A stretch of DNA of 64,000 nt from Pseudomonas sp. PDM05 (GTDB lineage Bacteria > Pseudomonadota > Gammaproteobacteria > Pseudomonadales > Pseudomonadaceae), in NCBI RefSeq assembly GCF_014851685.1, contig NZ_JACVAC010000003.1, positions 248,001 to 312,000 of the forward strand, written 5' to 3'. This document shows positions 46,115 through 54,936 of this stretch, one piece after another; the stretch's first letter is position 1, and the number at the start of each line of letters is the position of its first letter. The translations under genes and the position numbers were made by a program. Below the pieces are notes generated by a model, which saw only the letters and a list, made by a program, of their open reading frames with translations, had not been told where the DNA came from and did not search any database.

Positions 46115-47404
46115 TTAGCGGGAACGCTTCCACAGATACCCACCCACCAACATCCCCATCACACACAGCACGGCGACATAGTAGGCAGGGCCCATCGGGC
46201 TTTCCTTCATCAGCAACGACACCGCCAGCGGCGTCAGGCCGCCAAAGATGGCGTAGGCGACGTTGTAGGAAAACGACAAGCCGCTGAAGCGCACCACGGG
46301 TGGGAAGGCTTTCACCATCACGTAAGGCACTACGCCGATGGTGCCGACGAACAAACCGGTCAGGGCGTACAGCGGGAACAGCCAGTCCGGATGCTGGAAG
46401 AGGCTGTGGTACAGGGTCCACGAGCTGCCCAGCAACAACAGGCAACCGGCGACCAGCACACGGCCAGCGCCGAAACGGTCGGCCAGGGCACCGGAGAGGA
46501 TGCAGCCCAGGCTCAAGGTGACGATGGCCAGGCTGTTGGCTTGCAGGGCGACGGTCGGCGCGAAGTGGTAGACGGTCTGCAGCACGGTCGGGGTCATCAG
46601 GATGACCACGACGATACCGGCCGACAGCAGCCAGGTCAGCAGCATCGACAGCACGATGGCACCACGATGGTCACGCAAAACCGCCCGCAGCGGCAGTTCG
46701 GCGGCCAGGGTCTTGCGTTGCTGCATCTCGGCGAAGATCGGCGTTTCATGCAGCCAGCGACGCAGGTACACCGACAACAGGCCGAACACACCGCCAAGCA
46801 GGAACGGGATGCGCCAGGCGAAATCCGAAACCTCTACCGGGGTGTACAGGGTGTTGATGGCTGTCGCCACCAGCGAACCCAGCAGAATGCCGGCGGTGAG
46901 GCCGCTGGTCAGGGTGCCGCAGGCATAACCGACGTGGCGCGGCGGTACATGTTCGGAGACGAACACCCAGGCGCCCGGTACTTCGCCGCCAATCGCCGCG
47001 CCCTGGATCACGCGCATCAGCAGCAACAGGATCGGCGCCCACAGGCCGATCTGCGCGTAGGTCGGCAGCAGGCCCATGATCAGGGTCGGCACGGCCATCA
47101 TGAAGATACTCAGGGTGAACATCTTCTTGCGACCCAGCAGGTCGCCGAAGTGCGCCATGATGATGCCGCCCAGTGGGCGTGCCAGGTAGCCGGCGGCAAA
47201 GATGCCGAAGGTCTGCATCATGCGCAGCCATTCAGGCATATCGACGGGGAAAAAGAGTTTTCCGACCACGGTGGCGAAAAACACGAAAATAATGAAATCA
47301 TAAAATTCCAGCGCCCCGCCCAAGGCAGACAGCGACAGGGTTTTATAGTCGTTGCGGGTCAGCGGGCGCGAAGGTTGCGCACTGCTTGCGGGCACGGAGG
47401 ACAT
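46115..47404 (-). CDS. MFS transporter, metabolite:H+ symporter (MHS) family
   Basis: A 429-residue protein with twelve predicted helices. It begins MSSVPASSAQPSRPLTRNDY, has SLSALGGALEFYDFIIFVFF (first helix with the MHS-type GxxLEFYDF), the loop 2-3 motif GDLLGRKKMF, and RVIQGAAIGGEVPGAWVFVSEHVP, matching the organic-acid/osmolyte symporters such as ShiA, KgtP or ProP. The substrate cannot be told from sequence. The ATG at 47404 is chosen over a longer unconserved frame. It is the positional counterpart of PA5370, next to pstS. Confidence 0.85.
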   Translation of the reverse strand: MSSVPASSAQPSRPLTRNDYKTLSLSALGGALEFYDFIIFVFFATVVGKLFFPVDMPEWLRMMQTFGIFAAGYLARPLGGIIMAHFGDLLGRKKMFTLSIFMMAVPTLIMGLLPTYAQIGLWAPILLLLMRVIQGAAIGGEVPGAWVFVSEHVPPRHVGYACGTLTSGLTAGILLGSLVATAINTLYTPVEVSDFAWRIPFLLGGVFGLLSVYLRRWLHETPIFAEMQQRKTLAAELPLRAVLRDHRGAIVLSMLLTWLLSAGIVVVILMTPTVLQTVYHFAPTVALQANSLAIVTLSLGCILSGALADRFGAGRVLVAGCLLLLGSSWTLYHSLFQHPDWLFPLYALTGLFVGTIGVVPYVMVKAFPPVVRFSGLSFSYNVAYAIFGGLTPLAVSLLMKESPMGPAYYVAVLCVMGMLVGGYLWKRSR

Positions 47405-47643
47405 GGCAAGGCTTCTCTTATTAGTCAGAACGGCAGATCCGAGGTGCTGGCTGAGCCAGGACGGTTGGGCACGATAGCAAATCGCTTGCAAAAGCACACC
47501 AGAAGCACAGTTGTCGGAAAAAGCCGCAATACAGCGGCGAATTGCCGACCAAATCAGCCATAGACGGTCGTCGCGGCGCGAGGCTCCCGATATACTCGGC
47601 CCTTGCACGCGCCAGACCCGCAGTCTTGAGAGGCATCCTCGGC

Positions 47644-48048
47644 ATGATCGAACTCGAACAAGAAGACCCCATCCCGCAAGGCGATCTCGCCCTGCAAATC
47701 ACCGCGCTTCCCCGTGAAACCAACGGCTTTGGCGATATTTTCGGCGGCTGGCTGGTCGCGCAGATGGACCTCGCCGGCACGGCGATGGCCAGCAAGGTCG
47801 CAGGTGGCCGTGTCGCCACCGTGGCCATCGACCGCATGGCGTTCCTGGTGCCGGTCGCCGTGGGCGCACAACTGTCCTTTTATACCCAGGCCCTGGAAAT
47901 CGGTCGCAGCTCGATCCAGATGATGGTCGAAGTGTGGAGCGACGACCCGCTGTCCAGCGAATGGCGCAAGGTCACCGAGGCGGTATTCGTGTTCGTCGCC
48001 ATCGACGGCAGTGGCCGCACGCGCTCGGTTCCATCGCGCGCCCGTTAA
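47644..48048 (+). CDS. Acyl-CoA thioesterase (hot-dog fold, YciA-like)
   Basis: A 134-residue single hot-dog-domain protein: IPQGDLALQITALPRETNGFGDIFGGWLVAQMDLAGTAM. The segment N..GDIFGGWL..QMD includes the catalytic aspartate/glycine region of YciA-type thioesterases, and the helix ends ASKVAGGRVATVAIDRMAF. It hydrolyses acyl-CoA in the cytoplasm. The ATG at 47644 gives the family length; earlier in-frame starts extend into the divergent transporter's promoter region. Confidence 0.88.
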   Translation: MIELEQEDPIPQGDLALQITALPRETNGFGDIFGGWLVAQMDLAGTAMASKVAGGRVATVAIDRMAFLVPVAVGAQLSFYTQALEIGRSSIQMMVEVWSDDPLSSEWRKVTEAVFVFVAIDGSGRTRSVPSRAR

Positions 48049-48105
48049 ACCTCGCGGGGTTTTGACGGTCAATTGCCCCATTGCCTGCCATTTGAGAGCG
48101 CTGTT

Positions 48106-49005
48106 ATGCCTACGCCCCACGTTGAAACCGTGAAACTGGATGAGCTGGACTGCTGGCGCATCCGCCACAACGGCGCTGAATTGATGGTGGCCCAACAGGG
48201 CGCGCATATCTTCAGTTACAAGCGTGATGGCGAGCAGCCGCTGATCTGGCCGAACCCGCAAGCGGTGTTCAAGCAAGGCAAAGGCATCCGCACCGGCGTG
48301 CCGGTGTGCTGGCCGTGGTTTGGCGTGTTTGAGCGCAACCCGCAGAGCGTCAAGGCGATGCGCCAGAGCGAGCAGCCGGCCGGCGCCCATGGTTTTGCGC
48401 GCACTGCGTTGTGGGAATTGGCCACGACCGAGCTTGAAGGCGACGCCCTGCGTATCGACCTGGTCTTGCCTGTGCCGGCGGGCGGCTTCCCCGGCTGGCC
48501 CCACCAGGTCGAGCTGACCTTGAGCCTGCTGCTGGACGAACAACTGCATATCCGCATGACCAGCCACAACCGTGGTACCGACACCGTGACCCTGAGCCAG
48601 GCGCTGCACACTTATTTCGCCGTGAGCGATGTGCGTAACGTGCACGTCGAAGGGTTGGACGCAACGGCCTATATCGACACCGCCGACGGCTGGACGACCA
48701 AACGACAGAGCGGGCTGCTGCACTTCAACGCCGAGACCGATCGCATCTATCTGGATACGCCGGCGCAGTTGAACATTGTCGACCAGGATTGGCAGCGCCG
48801 CATCCAGCTCACCAGCCAGGGCTCGAAATCCACCGTGATCTGGAACCCGTGGACCGAACGCGCCAAGGCGTTTGATGACATGGCCGATGACGGCTGGACG
48901 GGCATGTTGTGCATCGAGACGGCGAATGTGCTGGATGATGTGATTGAGTTGGCACCCGGCCAGAGCCACACCCTGGGCGTGAGCATCACAGGTCTCGACC
49001 TGTAA
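48106..49005 (+). CDS. D-hexose-6-phosphate mutarotase-like (YeaD family) aldose epimerase
   Basis: A 299-residue galactose-mutarotase-fold protein. Features are NGAELMVAQQGAHIFSYKRDG, the phosphate-binding arginine region GIRTGVPVCWPWFGVF, the AHGFARTALWEL motif with the catalytic histidine, LHTYFAVSDVRNVHVEGLD with the second histidine, and VIWNPWTERAKAFDDM. Such enzymes interconvert alpha and beta anomers of glucose-6-phosphate. It begins 57 bp after the thioesterase gene and is followed by a REP element. Confidence 0.9.
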   Translation: MPTPHVETVKLDELDCWRIRHNGAELMVAQQGAHIFSYKRDGEQPLIWPNPQAVFKQGKGIRTGVPVCWPWFGVFERNPQSVKAMRQSEQPAGAHGFARTALWELATTELEGDALRIDLVLPVPAGGFPGWPHQVELTLSLLLDEQLHIRMTSHNRGTDTVTLSQALHTYFAVSDVRNVHVEGLDATAYIDTADGWTTKRQSGLLHFNAETDRIYLDTPAQLNIVDQDWQRRIQLTSQGSKSTVIWNPWTERAKAFDDMADDGWTGMLCIETANVLDDVIELAPGQSHTLGVSITGLDL

Positions 49006-49019
49006 GCGCTGATCAAAAT

Positions 49020-49122
49020 GTGGGAGCGGGCTTGTGTGGGAGCGGGCTTGCTCGCGAAGACGGTGTATCAGACACAAATATTTCGACTGAACCACCGCAT
49101 TCGCGAGCAAGCCCGCTCCCAC
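49020..49122. repeat. REP inverted pair with partial leading copy
   Basis: Partial GTGGGAGCGGGCTT at 49020-49033, a full unit starting at 49036, and the reverse complement ending at 49122. It lies between two convergent genes and may serve as a transcription barrier. Confidence 0.9.
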
Positions 49123-49141
49123 ATTAGATCTTCGCCAGGCG

Positions 49142-49678
49142 TTAGAGATCCGACTCCTTTACCACCCTCACCTTGCCAGCATCCAGCGCATACGCTGCAT
49201 CCGCCAGGTCATTGTTGACCTTCTCCACCTTCAACGTGCCCGTCACCCACAGCGGCGTGTAGATGTCATCCAGCTTCAGCCCCTTGGGATAACGCACCAG
49301 CACCAGTTGGTTCGGCGGCGGTGGCGGCACGTGGATGCAGGCGCCCGGGTACGGCACCAGGAAGAACAGCGTGCTGCGGCCCTTGGCGTCGGTTTCCAGC
49401 GGCACCGGGTAGCCGCCGATGCGGATGTTCTTGCCGTTCATGGCGGCCACGGTCTTGGTCGAATACATCACCGCCGGCAAGCCTTTGCTCTGCTTCAAGC
49501 CACCTTTGTCGGTAAAGGTGCCCTGGGCTTCGGGGGAGTTGTGGTCGATCTCGGGCATGGCTTCGAGGGCTTTCTGGTCCGACAGCGGCATCAGGTCGAG
49601 CCAATCGGTTTCCGGCAGTTCACCGGCGTGGGCCAGGCCGGAGCCGAGCAAGAGGAGAGTCAACAAAAGACGGCGCAT
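49142..49678 (-). CDS. Periplasmic DUF3299 protein
   Basis: A 178-residue protein with a cleavable signal peptide (MRRLLLTLLLLGSGLAHA). The mature part contains TDWLDLMP, RIGGYPVPLE, FLVPYPGACIHVPPPPPNQ and PLWVTGTLKVE, the core of the DUF3299 family. Its function is not established; the single conserved cysteine and histidine in the PGACIH motif could bind a metal. No operon partner is evident; the neighbour at 49757 is on the same strand upstream across a GC-rich hairpin. Confidence 0.85.
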   Translation of the reverse strand: MRRLLLTLLLLGSGLAHAGELPETDWLDLMPLSDQKALEAMPEIDHNSPEAQGTFTDKGGLKQSKGLPAVMYSTKTVAAMNGKNIRIGGYPVPLETDAKGRSTLFFLVPYPGACIHVPPPPPNQLVLVRYPKGLKLDDIYTPLWVTGTLKVEKVNNDLADAAYALDAGKVRVVKESDL

Positions 49679-49713
49679 GGAGAGGCTCGACAAGTACAGG
49701 TGGCGAGCATTCT

Positions 49714-49744
49714 AGCCCTCTGCGCCTGCGCAGCGCAGAGGGCT
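49714..49744. terminator. GC-rich hairpin between the GlsB-like and DUF3299 genes
   Basis: A 12-bp stem (AGCCCTCTGCGC at 49714-49725 pairing with 49733-49744, 7-base loop). It follows the GlsB-like stop on the minus strand but no clear T-run is present, so termination is inferred only from the strength of the stem. Confidence 0.5.
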
Positions 49745-49756
49745 TTGTCGCTTAGA

Positions 49757-50002
49757 TCATTTCTTTTTGATCAGACCGTAGATCACCAGCAGGATGATCG
49801 CGCCAACCAGTGCACCAATGAAGCCCGCGCCCTGGCCTGCCTGGTAGATACCCAGCGCCTGGCCACCATAGGTCGCGGCAAGGGAGCCGGCGATACCCAG
49901 CAGGATGGTCATGATCCAGCCCATGCTGTCGTCGCCAGGCTTGAGGAAACGCGCGAGCAGACCGACGATCAAGCCGATAAAGATGGTTCCGATGATACCC
50001 AT
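49757..50002 (-). CDS. GlsB/YeaQ/YmgE-family small membrane protein
   Basis: An 81-residue, very hydrophobic protein: MGIIGTIFIGLIVGLLARFL, then KPGDDSMGWIMTILLGIAGSLAATYGGQALG and GFIGALVGAIILLVIYGLIKKK. Three transmembrane helices with glycine-rich packing and the conserved KPG loop are typical of the transglycosylase-associated protein family (stress-induced, function unknown). Starts at the ATG at 50002 with AGAGGGAAAT upstream. Confidence 0.9.
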   Translation of the reverse strand: MGIIGTIFIGLIVGLLARFLKPGDDSMGWIMTILLGIAGSLAATYGGQALGIYQAGQGAGFIGALVGAIILLVIYGLIKKK

Positions 50003-50107
50003 GGCATTTCCCTCTGAATGTAGGTGAGCTATGCCAAAGCCTAGACAGGCTTTGGCATCCTGCAATCAGAGAGACGACGGTCAACAATGGTTCCCGTCGG
50101 ACTTGGC

Positions 50108-51193
50108 TTATTGCTCGGCGATCAGCGCTTCAACCTTGAGGATCTGCGCTTCCAGCGTCGCGCGGTCCTTGCAGCGCAGGTTGGCATGGCCGACCTTGCG
50201 CCCGGCCTTGAAGGCCTTGCCGTAGTGATGCAAGTGGCAGTCGTCGATAGCGATGACTTTTTCCACCGGCGGTACCACGCCGATGAAGTTGAGCATTGCG
50301 CTCTCGCCAACCTTGGCCGTGGAACCCAACGGCAAGCCCGCCACCGCCCGCAGGTGGTTTTCGAACTGGCTGCACTCGGCGCCTTCGGTGGTCCAGTGCC
50401 CGGAGTTGTGCACCCGCGGCGCGATTTCGTTGGCCTTGAGGCCACCGTCGACTTCAAAGAACTCGAACGCCATCACCCCAACGTAATCCAGCTGCTTGAG
50501 CACGCGGCTGGAATAGTCTTCGGCCAGGGCCTGCAACGGGTGATCGGTGCTGGCCACGGACAGCTTGAGGATGCCGCTGTCGTGGGTGTTGTGCACCAAC
50601 GGGTAGAAGCGGGTTTCGCCATCACGGGCACGCACGGCGATCAGCGAGACTTCGCCGGTGAACGGCACGAAGCCTTCCAGCAGGCAGGCGACGCTGCCCA
50701 GTTCGGCGAAGGTGTCGACCACATCAGCGGCAGTGCGCAGGACTTTCTGGCCCTTGCCGTCGTAACCCAGGGTGCGGGTTTTCAGCACGGCCGGCAGGCC
50801 GATGCTGGCGACGGCGGCGTCCAGGTCCGCCTGGGACTGGATGTCGGCGAAGGCCGGGGTCGGAATGCCCAGGTCCTTGAACATGCTTTTTTCGAACCAG
50901 CGGTCGCGAGCGATGCGCAAGGCTTCGGCGCTCGGGTACACCGGCACGAACTGCGACAGGAAGGCCACGGTCTCGGCCGGGACGCTTTCGAACTCGAAGG
51001 TCACCAGGTCGACTTCGTCGGCCAGTTGACGCAGGTGGTCCGGGTCGCTGTAGTCAGCGCGCAGGTGTTCACCCAGGGCCGCCGCACAAGCGTCCGGCGC
51101 CGGGTCCAGGAAAGCGAAGTTCATCCCCAGCGGGGTTCCCGCCAGGGCCAGCATGCGACCCAGTTGGCCGCCACCGATTACACCGATTTTCAT
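50108..51193 (-). CDS. purK: N5-carboxyaminoimidazole ribonucleotide synthase PurK
   Basis: A 361-residue ATP-grasp enzyme: MKIGVIGGGQLGRMLALAGT at the start, GLPAVLKTRTLGYDGKGQ as ATP-binding loop, VACLLEGFVPFTGEVSLIAVR, and EIAPRVHNSGHWTTEGAECSQF with the metal-binding residues. It carboxylates 5-aminoimidazole ribonucleotide in purine synthesis using ATP and bicarbonate; PurE then rearranges the product. The purE gene lies 11 bp upstream on the same strand, forming an operon. Confidence 0.96.
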   Translation of the reverse strand: MKIGVIGGGQLGRMLALAGTPLGMNFAFLDPAPDACAAALGEHLRADYSDPDHLRQLADEVDLVTFEFESVPAETVAFLSQFVPVYPSAEALRIARDRWFEKSMFKDLGIPTPAFADIQSQADLDAAVASIGLPAVLKTRTLGYDGKGQKVLRTAADVVDTFAELGSVACLLEGFVPFTGEVSLIAVRARDGETRFYPLVHNTHDSGILKLSVASTDHPLQALAEDYSSRVLKQLDYVGVMAFEFFEVDGGLKANEIAPRVHNSGHWTTEGAECSQFENHLRAVAGLPLGSTAKVGESAMLNFIGVVPPVEKVIAIDDCHLHHYGKAFKAGRKVGHANLRCKDRATLEAQILKVEALIAEQ

Positions 51194-51204
51194 CGTCAAC
51201 AACC

Positions 51205-51696
51205 TCAGGCGATGCGTGGGTCTGGATTGTCCAGCACGCTGTCTGTCTGCTCAGCACGGAATTTTTTCAGCACCGCGTGGAACTGCGGGTGCTTGGCGCC
51301 CAGGATGCTGGCGGACAGCAACGCGGCGTTGATCGCACCGGCCTTGCCGATCGCCAGGGTCGCCACCGGGATGCCGGCCGGCATCTGCACGATGGACAAC
51401 AGCGAATCCACGCCCGAGAGCATCGCCGACTGCACCGGCACGCCAAGAACCGGCAGGTGGGTCTTGGCCGCACACATGCCTGGCAGGTGCGCTGCACCGC
51501 CGGCACCGGCGATGATCACCTCGATGCCACGGGATTCTGCTTCATCGGCATACTGGAACAGCAAATCCGGGGTGCGGTGGGCAGAGACCACTTTCACTTC
51601 ATACGGAATGCCGAGTTTTTCCAGCATATCGGCGGTGTGGCTAAGGGTGGACCAATCGGACTTGGAGCCCATGATCACGCCAACCAATGCACTCAT
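51205..51696 (-). CDS. purE: N5-carboxyaminoimidazole ribonucleotide mutase PurE
   Basis: A 163-residue class I Pur[21 protein letters not shown], the VVSAHRTPD motif with the catalytic histidine, [10 protein letters not shown] and [33 protein letters not shown]. It moves the carboxyl group from N5 to C4 in de novo purine synthesis. First gene of the purE-purK operon. Its leader carries two hairpins, the second terminator-like (see 51735-51804). Confidence 0.96.
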   Translation of the reverse strand: MSALVGVIMGSKSDWSTLSHTADMLEKLGIPYEVKVVSAHRTPDLLFQYADEAESRGIEVIIAGAGGAAHLPGMCAAKTHLPVLGVPVQSAMLSGVDSLLSIVQMPAGIPVATLAIGKAGAINAALLSASILGAKHPQFHAVLKKFRAEQTDSVLDNPDPRIA

Positions 51697-51734
51697 CGTC
51701 GTGCCTCTTCTCTCTGGGCGCCCGCAGGCGCGTC

Positions 51735-51804
51735 AAAAAACAACAAGCCACGCGGGAAATCCGGCGTGGCTTGGTGTGCGAATTAAGGCCGGTTGGACCG
51801 GCCG
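51735..51804 (-). promoter_or_regulatory. Structured purE leader with terminator-like hairpin (possible attenuator)
   Basis: On the minus strand, after a TATACT -10 box (51815-51820), come a 7-bp hairpin (GGCCGGT at 51788-51794 with 51798-51804) and a 9-bp hairpin (AAGCCACGC at 51745-51753 with 51764-51772) followed by GTTGTTTTTT. The latter has intrinsic-terminator form yet lies before purE, about 40 bases from the start codon. Confidence 0.6.
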
Positions 51805-51937
51805 AAGGCCGCGCAGTATACCGTAATAATCCAGATAAACAGCCCCTTGGATGACCATCTGTCTAGCGGGGCAAAGCGGCGGTTTTATTGACTTTCAGGT
51901 CAGCGAACACAACACACATTCCCCATGGGAACTGGGT

Positions 51938-52015
51938 CAATGTGGGAGCTGGCTTGCCTGCGATAGCAATGGTGAATTCACTACAGCTATCGCAGGCAAG
52001 CCAGCTCCCACATTG
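51938..52015. repeat. REP-like 30-bp perfect inverted repeat (GTGGGAGCTGGCTTGCCTGCGAT subtype)
   Basis: The arm 51938-51967 is the exact complement of 51986-52015. It resembles the other REP pairs but belongs to a different sequence subtype. It lies in the 332-base stretch between the LysR-gene end and purE; the remainder of that stretch is the purE promoter and leader. Confidence 0.9.
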
Positions 52016-52028
52016 ATCTTCAGCGCAC

Positions 52029-52937
52029 TCAAGCGCCCTGCGCCGCCCCACCCTCCAACTTGCGCCACAACAACCGCACGTTGGCCTTGCGTACCAATGC
52101 ACAGCGATACAAACGAATCTCCAGCGGCACATGCCATTGCGGGCCACCGCACACCACCAGCTCACCGCGCGCCAATTCGGCACGCACGCTCAGTTGCGGC
52201 ACCCAGGCGATGCCCAGCCCTTCCAGCGCCATGCTCTTGAGGCTGTCGGCCATCGCCGTTTCGTACACCGTGGTAAAGCGCAACGCGCGCTGACGCAGCA
52301 GCAGATGTACCGAACGGCCAAGGAACGCACCGGCGCTGTAGGCCAGGAGCGGCACGCTGCCCTCACCTTCCAGGTCGAACAACGGCTTGCCATCGGCATC
52401 GGCCGCGCACACCGGGAGCATTTCGGTGTTGCCCAGGTGCAGTGAGGGGAAAATTTCCGCGTCCATCTGCATCGCCGCGTCCGGATCGTAGAACGCCAGC
52501 ATCAAGTCGCAACCGCCTTCGCGCAGGGCGTGTACGGCATCGCCGACGTTGGTGGCGACCAGCCGCGTGGCGATGTTCAGGCCTTCGTTACGCAGCTGTG
52601 CGATCCAGCGCGGGAAAAAGCCCAGTGCCAGGGAGTGGGCTGCCGCCACTTGCATGACCTCGCCCTGCCCGCCTTCCAGGTGGTGCAAATGGCGCAGTAC
52701 TTCACCGAGCTGTTCGACCACGGTGCGCGCGGTCACCAGGAACAACTGCCCCGCCGCCGTCAGTTCGACTGGCGTACGCGAGCGATTGACCAGGGTCAGG
52801 CCCAACGCCGCCTCAAGGCTGCGGATGCGTCGGCTGAACGCTGGCTGGGTAACAAAGCGCCGCTCCGCCGCCTGGGAAAAGCTGCGGGTGGCGGCCAGGG
52901 CGCTGAAGTCTTCCAGCCATTTGCTCTCAAGGTTCAT
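52029..52937 (-). CDS. LysR-family transcriptional regulator (divergent from aspA)
   Basis: A 302-residue LysR regulator. The N-terminal winged helix-turn-helix reads LEDFSALAATRSFSQAAERRFVTQPAFSRRIRSLEAALG. The rest is an effector-binding domain with LPVCAADADGKPLFDLEGEG and GLGIAWVPQLSVR. I chose the ATG at 52937 with GGGAG upstream; an adjacent GTG is possible. It is transcribed away from aspA across 182 bases, the usual layout for a LysR protein controlling its neighbour, so it may regulate aspartase; this is inference. Confidence 0.88.
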   Translation of the reverse strand: MNLESKWLEDFSALAATRSFSQAAERRFVTQPAFSRRIRSLEAALGLTLVNRSRTPVELTAAGQLFLVTARTVVEQLGEVLRHLHHLEGGQGEVMQVAAAHSLALGFFPRWIAQLRNEGLNIATRLVATNVGDAVHALREGGCDLMLAFYDPDAAMQMDAEIFPSLHLGNTEMLPVCAADADGKPLFDLEGEGSVPLLAYSAGAFLGRSVHLLLRQRALRFTTVYETAMADSLKSMALEGLGIAWVPQLSVRAELARGELVVCGGPQWHVPLEIRLYRCALVRKANVRLLWRKLEGGAAQGA

Positions 52938-53119
52938 CACTTACTCCCACGGGTACGCACCATTTTGGTACACACGCCCGCCATGATAGCCGGGTCACAC
53001 CTGCATTATGCCGTTTATGCATAGCCCAGTGCTGAACAGCATTGGCCCAAAAACACACACAAGCCTAGCATTCGCAGCGTTCCGGCCAGTTCCGGGTCCA
53101 TATCGAGATGATTTCCGTC

Positions 53120-54544
53120 ATGTCCTCCGCTGCATCTTTCCGTACCGAAAAAGACCTGCTTGGCGTACTTGAAGTACCGGCTCAAGCGTATTACGGCATC
53201 CAGACCCTGCGAGCGGTGAACAACTTCCGCCTCTCGGGCGTTCCGATTTCGCATTACCCGAAATTGGTGGTCGGTCTGGCAATGGTCAAGCAAGCGGCGG
53301 CAGACGCCAACCGCGAGCTGGGTCAGCTCAGTGAAGCCAAGCACGCTGCCATCAGCGAAGCCTGTGCCCGTCTGATCCGCGGCGATTTCCACGAAGAGTT
53401 CGTGGTGGACATGATTCAAGGCGGCGCTGGCACTTCAACCAACATGAATGCCAACGAAGTCATCGCCAACATCGCGCTGGAGGCCATGGGTCACCAGAAG
53501 GGCGAATATCAATACCTGCACCCCAACAACGACGTGAACATGGCGCAGTCGACCAACGACGCCTACCCGACCGCGATCCGCCTGGGTCTGCTGCTGGGCC
53601 ATGACGCGCTGCTGGCCAGCCTCGACAGCCTGATCCAGGCGTTCGCCGCCAAGGGCGTCGAATTCAGCCACGTGCTGAAAATGGGCCGCACCCAATTGCA
53701 AGACGCCGTGCCGATGACCCTCGGCCAGGAATTCCGCGCCTTCGCCACCACCCTCGGTGAAGACCTGGCCCGCCTGAAAACCCTGGCGCCAGAGCTGTTG
53801 ACCGAAGTGAACCTGGGCGGCACCGCCATCGGTACCGGCATCAACGCCGACCCGCGCTATCAGGCCCTGGCCGTACAACGCCTGGCCGTGATCAGCGGCC
53901 AGCCGGTGGTACCGGCCGCCGACCTGATCGAAGCCACCTCCGACATGGGCGCTTTCGTGCTGTTCTCCGGCATGCTCAAGCGTACCGCGGTGAAACTGTC
54001 GAAGATCTGCAACGACCTGCGCCTGCTGTCCAGCGGCCCACGCACCGGGATCAACGAGATCAACCTGCCAGCGCGCCAGCCAGGCAGCTCGATCATGCCA
54101 GGCAAGGTCAACCCGGTAATTCCGGAAGCCGTCAACCAGGTGGCGTTCCAAGTGATCGGCAACGACCTGGCGCTGACCATGGCAGCCGAAGGCGGCCAAC
54201 TGCAGCTGAACGTGATGGAGCCGCTGATCGCCTTCAAGATCTTCGACTCGATCCGCCTGCTGCAACGCGCCATGGACATGCTGCGCGAGCACTGCATCAC
54301 CGGCATCACTGCCAACGAAGCCCGCTGCCGCGAACTGGTGGAGCACTCCATCGGCCTGGTTACCGCGCTGAACCCGTACATCGGCTATGAAAACGCCACC
54401 CGTATCGCCCGTATCGCCCTCGAAAGCGGCCGTGGCGTGCTGGAACTGGTGCGCGAAGAAGGCTTGCTCGACGACGCCATGCTCGACGACATCCTGCGCC
54501 CCGAAAACATGATTGCCCCACGCTTGGTCCCGCTGAAGGCCTAA
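53120..54544 (+). CDS. aspA: Aspartate ammonia-lyase (aspartase)
   Basis: A 474-residue member of the fumarase/aspartase superfamily, starting MSSAASFRTEKDLLGVLEVP. The signature GSSIMPGKVNP begins at residue 322, with the mobile catalytic loop, and earlier blocks are GAGTSTNMNANEVIAN and PNNDVNMAQSTNDAYPTAIR. The reaction is L-aspartate to fumarate plus ammonia. The GTSTNMNANEV and length favour aspartase over fumarase C. The gene precedes an amino-acid symporter and an asparaginase, giving an Asn-to-Asp-to-fumarate route. A strong terminator follows. Confidence 0.9.
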   Translation: MSSAASFRTEKDLLGVLEVPAQAYYGIQTLRAVNNFRLSGVPISHYPKLVVGLAMVKQAAADANRELGQLSEAKHAAISEACARLIRGDFHEEFVVDMIQGGAGTSTNMNANEVIANIALEAMGHQKGEYQYLHPNNDVNMAQSTNDAYPTAIRLGLLLGHDALLASLDSLIQAFAAKGVEFSHVLKMGRTQLQDAVPMTLGQEFRAFATTLGEDLARLKTLAPELLTEVNLGGTAIGTGINADPRYQALAVQRLAVISGQPVVPAADLIEATSDMGAFVLFSGMLKRTAVKLSKICNDLRLLSSGPRTGINEINLPARQPGSSIMPGKVNPVIPEAVNQVAFQVIGNDLALTMAAEGGQLQLNVMEPLIAFKIFDSIRLLQRAMDMLREHCITGITANEARCRELVEHSIGLVTALNPYIGYENATRIARIALESGRGVLELVREEGLLDDAMLDDILRPENMIAPRLVPLKA

Positions 54545-54598
54545 GCGTTTGTTGCACCGCTCACCAGGTTGAGGGACTAGACACCTCTCACCTTTTGA

Positions 54599-54633
54599 GG
54601 GCCTGAAGGCTCGTTCTTCAGGCCCTTTTTTTT
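54599..54633 (+). terminator. Intrinsic terminator of aspA
   Basis: A 9-bp stem GGGCCTGAA (54599-54607) pairing with TTCAGGCCC (54617-54625), followed by eight T (54626-54633). Confidence 0.95.
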
Positions 54634-54936
54634 GCCTCAAGGTTGTGAAATGACGCCCATAAAAACTCCAATATCGCCCTGTAAGCCCACCGCCCCTGCA
54701 ACAGCTTGGCTGAAACCTTTAATCAGCCCAAGCAGACGGATCACGTTCGCCTAGGTATAGTGCCGCCCCTCTCGCGTCTGCGGCCGTCGGTAACGAGGCC
54801 CTGAACACAGCGCGAAACCGCATGAATAACAACCCGCAAAAGGATTGGGGTCGAACTGTCGCGCACTGCCTGGTGCCAAGCGACGGCATCGAACCGTCCT
54901 GCGTTTGCCATTAGAAAAATCAGCGAGGAACACTCC
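54634..54936. other. Intergenic region before the symporter gene
   Basis: These 303 bases show no convincing gene. A possible weak -10 (TATAGT, 54756-54761) lies in front of the symporter gene, without a clear -35. A 30-codon frame at 54822-54914 lacks a ribosome-binding site. I looked for a glycine riboswitch, common before this transporter class, and did not find its conserved blocks. The symporter RBS GCGAGGA lies just before 54937. Confidence 0.6.

Noticed and set aside
54822..54914. A 30-codon open frame before the symporter gene, and a T-arm-like segment (TCGAACC) on its strand
   Set aside because: No ribosome-binding site, and no acceptor, D or anticodon arms could be built around the T-arm-like bases, so neither a peptide nor a tRNA is supported.
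54634..54936. Glycine riboswitch ahead of the AGCS-family symporter
   Set aside because: The conserved aptamer blocks were not found on reading the region.
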